NCBI RefSeq assembly: GCF_001039355.2 | Contig: NW_019775635.1 | Span: forward strand, 1,137,434-1,197,433 | Reading direction: 5' to 3' | Origin: Lingula anatina | Taxonomy: Eukaryota; Brachiopoda; Lingulata; Lingulida; Lingulidae | Length of the DNA: 60,000 bases | Shown: positions 1-11,537 of the stretch, piece by piece | Layout of the letters: each line of letters begins with the position of its first letter | Position numbering within the stretch: position 1 is the first letter of the stretch | The notes under the pieces: generated by a model | What the model was told of the DNA's origin: nothing | Database searches by the model: none | What the model saw: only the letters and a program-made list of their open reading frames with translations | Position numbers and translations under genes: made by a program

Positions 1-2803
1 AAATGTGACGAAAAACGAGAAGAACATTTTAAATCTTTCCTCTTAATGCCTCGGGACAGTGACTTCTGGTGTTGTGGCCTTCTTGATGGCGGTCACTTTC
101 TTTGACTTCTATTAAAACACAAGAATCACCGCGGCATCAAAGCGACCTACACATATCACATCTCACACTGAGTAACTTGACAAAGACTGACAAAGCCTTC
201 AAAGTTGTCGTGACGCCAGCTAACTTCCCCTGCTGTCGACTGACTCACTGCCTCAGCTCCGCTCTCCTCGCGTTCACTGGATCCCTTACTACGGAGGACT
301 TAAAGACTTCCTAAATATCTCCTGTATAATACCTGTCGATTGATCGGCTTTCGTTTGCTTAGCGGACATCGATTCAAACTAATCGATCAACCAGGCTCGA
401 TTTCTATTCAAATAAAGAAAAAGAAGTCATTCACAATGTGTAAACAGCCTATTCATGCCCGTGCCCGTTTATACGAGGTCTCCCTGCCCCGGCAGCTTTA
501 TTATTGAATATACCAACCCCGCTTGGGAAAATAATAGATGCTCTTTTGTTATTCAGATAAGATTGTTTGTTCTGCTGGTAAGTCAGAAAAAAGGTGAAAA
601 AAAAGAAAATGACGAATAGTACTCCCTCTAGCGTTAGGTGGCTACATTTAGTGTGGTGAGGAGTTAAATACCACCACTGAAAAACGAACAAATGACGAAT
701 CGCTCTCCTTTTATTTCAGCCGAACTCCAGAAACCACAAACTGACATTCGTGAAATGTAGTAAAATGGCGTACCGCCCCTCCTCTTTATTGCACGATGAG
801 GACATGTGGCCCCAGGGCCAGCCATTATGTTTGTAGGGTGGATTTGTAGAAAAGATAAAGAAAGGTAGAATTGTCCTCTGACAAGTAAGGTGGATTTATT
901 CTTGGAGGGTTGACAAAGTCATTATTTTTGTACGTTCTCTTTCAAAAAAGGTATGTTTGAGATTATCAGTCTTGACTTTTATTACTTAATGAGACATCTC
1001 AACCTGCAGAAAAATGTATCCCTCACCATTCGACTCTGTTCAAAATATCTGTTACGGCATATTTTTTGCAAATCATTATCATAACCTACACTGTATAACA
1101 ACAAACGCACATATTCCATATTTAAATATTCAAGTTGGAATTAAAACTGTGGTTAGTGTTTTCTCACAACTAAATCAGTGTATTAGTGCTTTGAAACGTA
1201 AGTTTAACAAAACAAAATCACAGTTTTTTTTTCGGGTTGTTCATTTTATACATGTATTTTATGCAGGACTCGCCGATTTGAATTATCATCGAGGTGAAAA
1301 GCAAAATTTCCCACTCAGTAACTAATGCTTCATCCATCCAGCACTTGGATTCGATCTTTTATAGCAATTCTAATTAAATATTTTAGTTTTAAAATTCTGG
1401 CCAGACATTTAAAGCCATATCTTCCTGTACGTTTTAGGGGAATATTGGCATCATACACGTTTATATAAGGGGTTTTAACTTTTTAAATAAATGAATTGGG
1501 AAATAAATAAAAACGTAGGATTAGAAAATATGACTTGGGGACAAAGCACATTTTAAATCTTAAATGCTTTATCTTATAATATCAAAAATAATTTTTCGGC
1601 TAAGCGACCAAAAACTGAATCAGAGCGTTAATTTTGTGCTCCCTAAATGGTTTTTAAAGGTTTAGAAGCCCAAAACGAAAGAAATCCATTAAAAAAGTAA
1701 GGACATCGGTTACTAAACCAATTTTTCCTATTCTACATAACCGACATTCAGAGTCAAACATATAAAAAGTCCCGTCAGGTTCGGAATGTTTCCGAAAAAC
1801 TCGGTAAGAGCAAACATCAGTGTTTTATGGATAAGAAATCACCCGGATGGTTACAGTTTTTGTTGACAGGCCCGACAAGTAGCCTACATGTAGTTTCGAT
1901 GTTTTGTGTCTGTATATATTGTAGGCATATTGAGTAAGGAAAGATCTAAAAGGCCCAATTTCGGCAGATTTTATTTTCGGTTGTCCCCATATTTTACTAT
2001 CTCCCGTTCAATATTGCCATCTTTACAACACGCAACGAGACGAGTCAAGGGACAAACTGCCACCTGCCGGAGAAGAGGATAACTACTTCCCTTGGTTCAG
2101 ACTTAACCTTTACAGTGAGAGCAAGAATACATTCTTGGTATAATCAATTTATATCATGTTATGTAGAAGTTTTGGGCGAAAGCAAGAATATCCCAACCTG
2201 TAGCTACAGCAACGCATTAATTATCATTTGACGTCCCAGTTTTAGCTAAATAGGCCATTCGATAATTGTGGTCAAAGTTCAAACGAAAAGGGGATTCCCA
2301 AGCATGTGACATGACCTCTGAGTAGACATTTGCAAAGCAAGACATGTCCTCTTTGTTCAGCTTGCCCAACATTTTCGGCGGAAAAAGCCACAGGAAGTCT
2401 GACGAACTGCAAAATAAACTTGAGGTAACTAGCATTATATTGTTGGCTTCATTTGGTAGGCTACAAATAGGATCGAAATTCACGCTATAGGCCTAATCTT
2501 TTCTTGTGTTGAGTCCTTCATTCTACAAAATTATGATGCGCCATTATCTCCACCCTTAAAACATCGGCTTTCTAAGTCTACAACTATAGGAGTTAACTAT
2601 TATATATCAGATGAGGGAAAACGCACATCATTTACTGGTGGGGGTTGTAGATGAAGGGATATGATTACAAATAGTCTCTGGGTTTAGTTCTGGTTGTACG
2701 CCGCTAGTTTCACTTTCGTACGTACCAGATCTGAGCTTTTCCTTTGAAAACATGAATGGAGTTCATCAACATGTAATGTCACCCCTCCATTATCATCATC
2801 ATC

Positions 2804-2809
<6 letters not shown>

Positions 2810-2857
<48 letters not shown>
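2810..2857. repeat. (TC)n-(CA)n compound microsatellite
   Basis: A run of CT dinucleotides changes directly into CA dinucleotides. The open frame across it is low complexity and I do not read it as coding. Confidence 0.9.
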
Positions 2858-3156
2858 TAGGCCTACCATCCCCCCACCCCTCTGCTCGGAAACTTTCAAT
2901 TTTAAATAAAAGATTCATGGAATTTGGAGTCAACTCCGCAACGAACCCCGGTGTGTGCCCGTAGATTAAGCAGTTTCGTTGAAGAAAGTCTGGTGATGGA
3001 TGAGTGTTGCCTGTAGGCCCTACCTCTGCATCTACAAATAATATATTATATATATGGCTATATAATTTTTCAAAATGAGTGTAAACAAGTGTATATTTTG
3101 ATGTATAGCTCCCCCTTCAAACATCGCTTATGTCTGCGGCAGGTTTGATTGACAAG

Positions 3157-3158
<2 letters not shown>

Positions 3159-3188
<30 letters not shown>
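3159..3188. repeat. (TG)n microsatellite
   Basis: About fifteen TG units, some 140 bases upstream of the first readable exon of the SRLGTD-family gene. Confidence 0.9.
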
Positions 3189-3192
<4 letters not shown>

Positions 3193-3328
3193 ATACATAA
3201 CATATATAATGATATAACTGATGGGAAAAGTTACTACTGAGTAGAATTAGGCCTCTGTGATGATAAAAATTTCATGTAGATCTGAGGCCCGGTAACTAAA
3301 AAAGTTATGCAACACACACACATTGTAG

Positions 3329-5570
3329 GAGCTCGAAAAAAAGAAGACCAAGGTAGAGAAAGAAATAAAAAATTGCCAATCTGAAGTATGGAAACTGGTT
3401 GCCCTGCAGAAGGAGCAGATAGAAAGTCTGCAAGAACAAAACGAAACACTGAAGAAAGAAAAAGAGGAATTATTACAGAAGTGCAAGTGCGGAAGTAGAT
3501 GGACAACTCCTCATTGGAACCACGATTATACTCCCAGTCACCGTCAGCCACTTAGACAGCAGACACCACCATCCAAGAAAGGTAGTGTACAGAGTCAATC
3601 ATTTGAAAAAGAATATTAAGATCAGTTTTAATTTCGTAAGGAGATTAGCATTTGATGACAATAGCAACATGAATTAGAACTGTTGTGACTGAATTGTTCT
3701 TTTATTGCGGTATTTGAAGTTTTTTTTTCAGTGGTTCTTGTACTGGTTTTTGCGTTTACAGAAACGAACGCTTTTTCTCTTTGCAGTGCATTGTTATGAA
3801 AAATGTCCTGACGCAGACGCAGTGGTCTCTGCCAGCCGACAACTCATGGCCCGAGTGATGGAGAACTTACACCAGAAATACAGGGTGGACCTTCACTCTG
3901 AACCGTGGCGCCAGGGGGCGCAGTGCGAAGAAAGCCCCATCCTGGTTTTCTGCCTGCACTCGTCTCGTCTTGGTACAGACGTAGACCAATCTTTAAAAGA
4001 ATTCAGCAGAGGTGAGACGCAGCAAAATGATACTATAACACTGAATAAACTATTTTGGGCTTGCCGACGAATAATTGTTTTCCCGACAGCCAGCCCGGTC
4101 TTGAAATTTTGTTGGTACCATGAGTCCTGTCTCTTTAATGCAGAAATGGATATTAGCCTACACACACTGGACAAAAGAAGTGTCACCCCTACTGAGCCGA
4201 TACTATGGGGGAGATAAATGACTGCGGAATGATATGCTCCTGGTATCATTTTTTTAACATCAACTTTCACAAAAAATCACAAAATGAGAACAAAATATAC
4301 ATTCTACCAAAATATGCAGTTTCAAGTCCAAAATTAGTACTTAGTGGCATAGCCACGTGACCTAATAATAGGTGACAGTCTACGAAGCAAGGTTTCATAT
4401 AATTGTCTGATGCGTTCAGGGCTTATGCTAGCCCAAGCATGAAACACTGAATATAACAGAGTTTCTCTGCTGGTTAGACGGGCATTTGTAAAAAGTTTTG
4501 ACATATCATTCCACACATTTTCTATTATGTTTGCAACCGGACTCTGGGCAGGCCACATCACCCTGCGAATGTCCTGTTGGTCAAACCAATCAGCAACTGC
4601 TCTGGGCCTGTGACAAGGAGCATTGTCATCCTGGTGAACAAATGGATAATTTCTGTCACCAAACATGTTAGTAATAGATCGTAGCAAGCCTGACTCCAAA
4701 ACATCGATATATTTCTAGTGATTCATGTTTCCATTAACCACTATCAATTCGCCCAAGCCATGGATGCTGATGCAGCCCCACACCATGATGAATATGCTGC
4801 TCCGGGTTCGAAAATTCAGTGCATGTGGTCCAAATGCTTTACCAGCAGTTTGCCAGCATAGTACCCGTCTGTCATCAGAGGTCAGACCAAAGCGACACTC
4901 ATCAGAAAAAATATATATAGGACCAATTGTCATGAACTGTCCAGTTCCAGATCCTGTTGACCCTAGTTTACTCTACGTTGCCTGTTTTGTAACGATATAA
5001 GAGGTTTCAGTCTTGCGACCCTGCTGTACACTCTCTGAGCATATAACCGACGCCTAGCAATTTTCACAGACACATTCTTACTTGTGAAATTGTTCCACTG
5101 TGTTGTCAACTGACAAGCAGTGTCGAACTTTGACAACCTGGACATCAAAATCAGTCGTCGGTCTTCACGGCCAGTATTTTTTCTTGGACGACCCATCAGA
5201 GGCAAATTGTCTGTTGATCCAGTGTTTCCATACCGAGATCAGACCCTCTGCACGGTTCTGACTGAACAATTCAATTGTATCGATATTCTGATATTGCTTA
5301 TATTCCGCATCTTCAGGTTAATAACTTGCACCTATAACCGTTAGATAATTGCCTGTATCTTGCCATATTGGAGGAAGACAGGAATAACATTTGCTGTACA
5401 TGTACACGACTAACAATACAATTCCATGGTATAGCGGGTTTATACTCATTACTCACATTATAAGTAGACCAGGCATTATAAGTACCCAAGATCTGCCTAC
5501 TTTTATTACTCTGAGTTAGGGGGTGACACTTCTTTTGTCCAGTGTGTGTAAATTCTGTCTCTTCTAGCAA

Positions 5571-5602
<32 letters not shown>

Positions 5603-5937
5603 TACGTGTGTGCTAATATGAATAACTTAAGTGTTAAAAGTTATATGTGTTCATTGTTTCAGCTGACACAAGCGCCATTATCCTGATAGTTTTCCACCAC
5701 GTGGCCCCTCACGCCGACTTCGGCAACTCCACCGACTCCACTCTGTCCCTAACAAGACAGGGGAGGGCTAATCTTGTTCTGGACATGGTGTTGTGGGAGT
5801 CCTCGGGTTTGTATTCGTCCCCCGTTAACGAGGAAGCCCTAGAAAAGCTGGTGAAATATTTGGAAAGTCGCGCCAAGGAGCAAGTGCCTCGCAGTGGTAC
5901 CGTCACAACGCACTATGAATATGGAAATCCATATTAG
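3329..5937 (+). CDS. SRLGTD-family coiled-coil protein, copy 1 (5' end not found)
   Basis: Three exons join in frame: 3329-3581, 3787-4011 and 5663-5937 (TAG 5935-5937), giving 250 visible residues. The first exon opens after an AG acceptor and encodes a charged coiled coil with a short Cys-rich end (KCKCG). The second carries ILVFCLHSSRLGTDVDQ. The third carries a hydrophobic strand (AIILIVFHH), then VLDMVLWESSGLYSS and a closing helix. The start codon lies upstream and was not identified. A second gene at 7284-11537 has the same order and the same phase-1 intron after the SRLGTD exon, so the two are tandem paralogues. From memory, fish and invertebrate proteins of unknown function share a comparable pattern (SR-x-GTD, then HH, then a D-x-x-F/W-E-x-x-G segment); I could not check this. 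Function unknown. The last intron holds a Tc1-like element. Confidence 0.75.
4161..5548 (-). mobile_element. Tc1-like DNA transposon, decayed, with TIRs and TA duplication
   Basis: Inverted repeats of about 30 bp mark both ends: CACACACTGGACAAAAGAAG starts at 4161 and its reverse complement ends at 5548. They are identical for 28 bases and then diverge by a small indel. The element is flanked by TA at 4159-4160 and 5549-5550, the target duplication expected of the Tc1/mariner superfamily. Total length is 1388 bp, normal for the group. It lies antisense in the last intron of the SRLGTD-family copy 1. Confidence 0.93.
4334..5205 (-). pseudogene. Tc1-like transposase, broken by stops and frameshifts
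   Basis: Three blocks on the minus strand match a Tc1 transposase in order. 5205-4963 is the N-terminal DNA-binding part and the linker (KPLISLQNRQRR). 4933-4715 carries the first catalytic Asp (FSDECRFGL). 4699-4334 carries the second Asp (HQDDNAPCHR) and the Glu (NIIENVWND), consistent with a DD34E catalytic triad. The second and third blocks share a frame but are separated by a TAG at 4717-4715. The first and second are in different frames, with a stop after QRRVN and at least one frameshift between 4963 and 4933. The copy therefore cannot make a full transposase. Confidence 0.92.
5571..5599. repeat. (AAT)n microsatellite
   Basis: About nine AAT units just outside the right end of the Tc1-like element and before the last exon of the SRLGTD-family copy 1. 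Confidence 0.85.
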
Positions 5938-6092
5938 CAAAACTGTAGGTCGACTTATTAGGATATGATGAAACCAACCAAATATAGATACATTTGAAAA
6001 ATTGCTTTTTCAAAAGACAGACTAAATGCCTTTGGATAGAATGGATTTGAATTAAAATTTTTAGTTTTTAATGTTGTATCGATTTTAGTATA

Positions 6093-6098
6093 AATAAA
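6093..6098 (+). terminator. Poly(A) signal AATAAA of SRLGTD-family copy 1
   Basis: A canonical AATAAA lies 156 bases after the stop codon at 5937. Confidence 0.65.
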
Positions 6099-6144
6099 GT
6101 TGATCAAACCCTTGTGTCGAGTATTGGACGATTTGGTTTAAAAG

Positions 6145-6181
<37 letters not shown>

Positions 6182-7283
6182 ATTCAAAGTAGTAAGGCGC
6201 TATCCAAATTATGTTGTATAAATATCTAGTGAATCCGAGTAAAATTATATAAAACATATATCTTAATATTTTGGTTTTATTTATGGTCTTTTGCCTATGT
6301 CTATAGTAAGCCTATTTGAAGATAATTTGAAGAGGCGAGGTCTTCATGGTTTTAAAACTTTATTATGAAATCGATCCTGTTTAATAAAATGAGGCAGTCC
6401 AAATCAGGAACGAAAGTATTGTGGGTATTTCGTACATGGTGTATTTTAATATTATGAATTAAAAAAAAACTTTGTGCAATAGGAACCGGGCTTTCCGTTG
6501 CTGACTGAAAAATATATTGTGATTCCATGATAGTTTGACATTTCTGACACAGCATTTGGTCCACGAATGGAAAACAGTTTATTTAATGCTTAATTTTACT
6601 GTCGGCAGGGTTAATTTCCCCGTTTTTTTTTAAAATATTCAGTAACAAGCAAACTAAAGTCGCCCAAAAACAATTAACTGCTCTATACAGAAGATTGTCA
6701 TATTTTTTACTACGTTATACCTGCAGGAGATAAATCAAAGATCAAAACCAGGGATGAATAAATTTTCAAAGTGAGTAAAACGTTATTCACAGCTGGACAT
6801 TTTGCATTTGTGTTCCTTTTTGAGGGCTAGACGATGAATTATATGAAATAATGCATATTATTCATGGTTCCAGGAGAGTTAAACTTTGATAGAAACTAAA
6901 ATAATCAAACATAGTTTGCAATCTGTGCACTAAATGTTTTAATAGCATGCCTGTGACCTCATTTGCACCTCTTTATTGGGTTTGAGTGGTTGTTGAAAAT
7001 GCATATTCTATGTACATTAAAAATTTTTATAAAATGTATTTATCTCAAATTATGCCTGTGGTCCTAACATTGACGGATAACTTACATGTACTGACACTTG
7101 AATTTTGAAAAAAAAAATTGTCATCAAATATCCGACATTTAAGTAATATAGGCCTATATGCTATCATATTTAACACTGATAACAGGTCATAGATATAGCA
7201 GAAGGTCGTTTGATCAAACCTCCGAACCGTTTATGTTAGGAATGTCTTTCCGAGTTTGGATTTGAGTTTAATATGATTAAAAA
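6099..7283. other. Spacer between the two SRLGTD-family genes
   Basis: AT-rich DNA between the paralogues. It holds a (GT)n run at 6148-6178 and a TAGGCCTA palindrome at 7149-7156. I see no exon with a plausible splice context. The promoter of copy 2 should lie at its right end. Confidence 0.5.
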
Positions 7284-10200
7284 ATGCTGCATCGCATAAC
7301 ATTCGGCGCATTTGGAACTAAGCAGTCAAAGGACGGAAAACGGGACAAGAAAGAGGAAACTTCAGACACAACTGTAGAAGGGGAAGTAACCGGCTCGTTA
7401 CAAAATGGCGGTGGCAAAAAGGAAACCGTTCATTCTCGTTCAGGCAATAGAACAACTGCCGGCATGAATCCGGTAAATACCACATTTTTTTAAACTTCAG
7501 TAGTAAAAGCATAGTGCAGTTTGCTTCCACTGACATTTGGATAAAAAAATCGCCCTACTCTCAAGGGACAAACTGAGTGATGACGTAGGTTAATTCTTGG
7601 CAAAAATTCTCACTGCACAGTGACTAAAAATGCAAATAATTAAAAATATCCGTGAATATATCTATTGTAACCCTGGTAGTTGGTACCCTCAACCCTTCGC
7701 ACAAATTGATAGGGGCGGGATACACTTAGACTGAGTTCCCATATCTAGATCAATATAACAGGATTGATCCATCTCCAATACAAGAGGGTTCTCTCTAAAT
7801 TGCATGCTTTCAGCACAGTTAGTACGATAGGGTCTGGGAATGGTCCCTTAAATCAAGTTGTCCGACCAAGGGCACAGCCAGTTTCTAATTAAAATTACTT
7901 TTCAGAAGAGTTGTTTTTCCTTCAGCATCATTCAATATTGCCTAGTCGTCCCTTTATCAGTTTGACCAACTTTAGTTACGCTTTACTGACATGAAGAGTC
8001 TTAGCACAAGGTAAAATTATTGGTATAAAACTCTCTATTTAAAGCATGTTGATCGCTCTCTCTCGATGTTTTAAAGGTTATTTTAAACAGTGGGCAAGAA
8101 TAGAATAGGGAGCAAGATCCATTAATTTACATTAAACACCATTATGATAGAATTCATCAATGCATCTTCATCACTATACCCCCCCCCCACACACACCATT
8201 TCTGTACACACGCTCAATTCTGCGACCCCGTTTTTTACAGGATGAGCAAAATTTAAAGCGAAAAATTCCAGAACTCGAAGCTTCTTCGAATTTGAACAGA
8301 AACCTTAAAAGGAAACTTGATAACTCACTGGAAAATCAGGCAGGTCTTATTTATTCTGAAAAAGGAAGAGACATTATGTCGACACCAATAGATCAAGAAA
8401 CTTTGAAACACAACGCGGGCGCTGTTCAACAGAATGCATGCAAAAAAGTGAAAACAGGCTGCAGAAACGAACTAGATTCTACCCCAAACCTGGTAAATGA
8501 TATTTTTTTAAAACTCAACTAAATGTGTATTTGGTCTATTTGTCTTCGTATTCTTCGGGACATGGTTAGGTTATTATTATTATTATTTTTTTTTTTTTTG
8601 AGACAAATTGTTAAGATAATTCCTACAAGCATGTATATAGATTATTATTTCGCCATAACCAGTTTTATTTCTGTCTATTTGACATGGCCTCCTCACATAT
8701 GGCCATATGTAAGGACACAATAATACATATACTCTTTTAATATTTTGGCATCACTTATGGTCAACCTATCATTTGAAGATAACCAGTGTGAATATTCGAC
8801 ATCTTTAGTTTTTTTCCAATTTTTTAAATGATTAAATCATTGAGACGATACTAACTCCCCGTAACCAAATCTGAGCTGGTAATGTGCGTTGTTGATGTTT
8901 CATCTAAAGATGGCTTTTTGCTCATGTTTGAAGAAACTGAAACTGGTTTTTATTTCAGGGCGTAAAATCCAAAGAAGAAAACCGCAGAATCAAGTCAGAT
9001 TCAAAGGCGAGTGTGGAAAAATCCCGCGAAATGAATATCAACCCCCAAAAAGACAAAACATCCATACAGAACGTGAGTACGGACGCTCACCAGGGTCAAC
9101 CTGAACGGTCACAAAGTATTTCACTTCCCCCTGGTCCGTCAGTCAGTGGACAGCCTAAAGGCGGTGATTTAGACCAGGAAGAGGAGCTCGTGCGACGTCC
9201 TGAATCAGCGCCGCCACTCCTGGAACAGACACCACAGGCACAAGATAGCGCTGATGAAGGTGAACATGAGAACCCAGCCTCGTGTCAAAAAACCCACCAA
9301 CAAAAAGATGACAGATATGCACATCTAGAAGAGAAGTTCGTGGAACTCCAGAACCAGTTTGTCAAAGAGACGGAGGAGAAAGAAGCCCTCAAAATTAGAC
9401 TGGAAGCTGCAATTGAAGCAGTGCGTCTAGAAAACGAAAATCTTAAGGAAAGGCTAGGCGAACTGGAAAGCAAAAGCTGCACACTAGAGTATTTTCAAAC
9501 CAAATGTGAACAACTGGAAAGCAAAATCCATAAATGCGTTTGCTGTAAAACCGCAACACTTGGCGGGGCACAGGGGTTGACGATGTCTGATGCAGCCCAG
9601 ATCACTGAAGACACGCCTGGAGCCGGCACAGAGCAGACGACACCATCAACGTCAGCGGAAACTACTGCATCACCTCCGTATCCTACAACTGGAGTGAAGA
9701 GAGAGAGATCGACAAAAAGAACAGGTGACTTTTGAAACAAGAATAAAAACACCAACTTAAATCCTTCATTATATAAAACAAAAATCTTATCTCATAGATA
9801 GGCCTACTTAAAATCAACATAATGGATTTTTTTCAATGATTTACTTTTCTGTATGTCGTGGTAATTAAATTCCTTGTGAAGACGATTGCAATTGTGCATT
9901 TTTGTTACAGTCATTTTGTAACATGCACAATATTTGTTTGACAAGTCAGTGATGGATCGCAATGCCATGCCTCGTTCATTAAAAGGACGATAATTATCTT
10001 CAGATATGATTAACATTTTCACAAATTTTGTTCTAGTTCCATTCTTCCAAAGGGCACCGCGTTCTCCCGTGTTTGGCGCCGACCAGAATTTCCTCAATGA
10101 AGTCATATCCGGTCTGAAGGACTGTGGGTAAGACAAGAATTTCATTCTAAAAAATGAACAGCAGGGCCGTAGCCTGAGCAAAATGCCAGTGGGGCAGTAA

Positions 10201-11537
10201 GTGGACACGAGGGGGCGAAAAATTTTAAAAACTGTAGGTATAATACTGCATTCTGGTGCATTTTAACTGTTATTTATTGCTCAATCAGAAGTCAGAAATT
10301 GTGGGTTCATTTTGCCATAAGTACAGTCATTTTTTCGACACAACACGCCAATTGGACTTCACTCCCTAAGGGAGGGTGAGCTTTTTGGCATGAACTGAGT
10401 TGGCTAAAAACAGTACACCTTTGTAAACAGATTGTTGAATGATTGTCTAGTGGCCATGAGTGCATTTTCTCACAGAATTGATACCAACTTTGCAATAATT
10501 TTTTTTCACCTTTGCGATTATTTTTTTTTTTGCACCTTAAATCCCAGAGGGGGCAGCTGCCCCCCCGGAGGCTACGGCCCTGGAACAGAACGCAACACCT
10601 CAAGACAATGCAATCGTGGAGCCAGTAGATATTACCATTGTTTTGACAACCCATTTTTTTTTTATTTTTAAATAATTTAGTTTTAATTAAAATTACAACG
10701 TATTTGGCTAATAGTATAATGCTACTGGAATGTAAGAGTGATGTTCTTTTTTTCAGGGATGCTTTATTGTCCCTTTTTATTCCTATTTTATCCTATTTAA
10801 AATGTTTTCTATATTCATTATGATTTCTATTCCGTGTCTAAAAACAGTTTGCATTACCTGGTCTGACCCGTGTTCATGGCTCATATCCACCTTGATTTTT
10901 ATCCTTGTCCTTTCACAATTCCTAACAGGGAGAAAATACAAATAAATCAGGAAATAAATCTAACAGGGAGAAAATACAAATAAATCAAGAAATAAATCCC
11001 GTCTATTCTATTTGACAGGATAACGCTTGAACAAGAGAATTTGGAAAACGTGAAGCTGATATCGTCTGCTCCTCTGATTTTATTTTGTCTTCAGTCTTCG
11101 CGACTTGGGACAGATGTGGATCAAGCGCTGAGGGAATACAAAGGCAAGAATTTTCTTCCGACTTTCACTGCTTACGATTCATTGCTTAGAAACATAAAAG
11201 ATTTTCGTCTATAACTAAATTAATACATCTCTCTCACTCTATTTGGATATATCTCTCTCTCTATATATATATATCCACTCAGATTTGCATACATTTAATT
11301 CCATTTACAATTTCAGGCGCGCGGCTAGACATCATTCTGATCGTGATGCGCCACCTCCCCCGCCATGCTAGACGGTTCACGCCGACTCAGCAAGTCTTAC
11401 CCAGACATCCACAAGTCAAGTTGACAGTTGATATAGTGTTCTGGGAGACCGAAGGCTTCTATCAATGCGAGGAAAATCAAGAAGCAATAGTACAAGTCAT
11501 TTCATATTTTCAGTATCTGTGCTCTGAATCAGTCTGA
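7284..11537 (+). CDS. SRLGTD-family coiled-coil protein, copy 2 (complete, 547 aa)
   Basis: Six exons close in phase: 7284-7472, 8241-8492, 8959-9724, 10037-10127, 11019-11143 and 11317-11537 (TGA). Residues 1-150 are basic, Lys/Ser-rich and probably disordered. Exon 3 encodes a coiled coil (about residues 245-325, from LEEKFVELQ to LESKIHKC) ending in CVCC, then a Thr/Ser-rich linker. Exons 4-6 encode the C-terminal domain: LILFCLQSSRLGTDVDQ, then IILIVMRHLPRH, then VDIVFWETEGFYQCEENQEA. The domain aligns with copy 1 throughout, but here an extra intron splits the region before LILFC. The intron after exon 5 uses a GC donor (AAAG|GCAAGA). A GTGAGT at 9073 inside exon 3 would end a phase-0 38-codon exon, like the phase-0 exons 1 and 2, so alternative splicing is possible. 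Start at 7284 is the first ATG in frame. Function unknown. Confidence 0.75.
7741..7850 (-). repeat. Dispersed repeat, family shared with 26935-27190
   Basis: Read on the minus strand this segment matches the repeat in METTL14 intron 8: AGGGACCAT-x-CCCAGAC, then GTACTAACTGTG, then GCTGAAAGCA, then TGGAGATGGATCAATCCTGT. It lies in intron 1 of the SRLGTD-family copy 2. The METTL14 copy carries extra internal sequence. Likely a MITE or SINE family, with class undetermined. Confidence 0.7.
10162..10582. mobile_element. Non-autonomous DNA transposon (MITE-like), TIR starting CAGGGCCGTAGCC
   Basis: CAGGGCCGTAGCCT at 10162 is matched by AGGCTACGGCCCTG ending at 10582 in inverted orientation. Immediately outside both ends is GAACAG (10156-10161 and 10583-10588), a 6-bp direct repeat that looks like the target duplication. 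There is no transposase frame inside the 421 bp. It lies in intron 4 of the SRLGTD-family copy 2. The superfamily is uncertain: the termini look hAT-like, but 6 bp is shorter than the usual 8-bp hAT duplication. Confidence 0.85.

Larger units (their letters stand above)
1..3328. other. Left flank without a confident gene
   Basis: I see no exon chain here that I can name. It may hold 5' exons of the SRLGTD-family gene that begins to be readable at 3329. One small open frame stands out: ATG at 765 in a good context (AAAATGG), 23 codons long, beginning MAYRPSSLLHDEDMW and ending at TAG 834-836. It could be a first coding exon if a donor lies near 828, but nothing proves it. The stretch also has a (TC)n(CA)n microsatellite near 2810-2857, a (TG)n run at 3159-3188, and two copies of the palindrome TAGGCCTA. 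Confidence 0.5.

Noticed and set aside
7284-7493. A stand-alone 69-codon gene
   Set aside because: It ends in a donor (CCG|GTAAAT) that joins in phase to the exon at 8241, so it is exon 1 of the SRLGTD-family copy 2.
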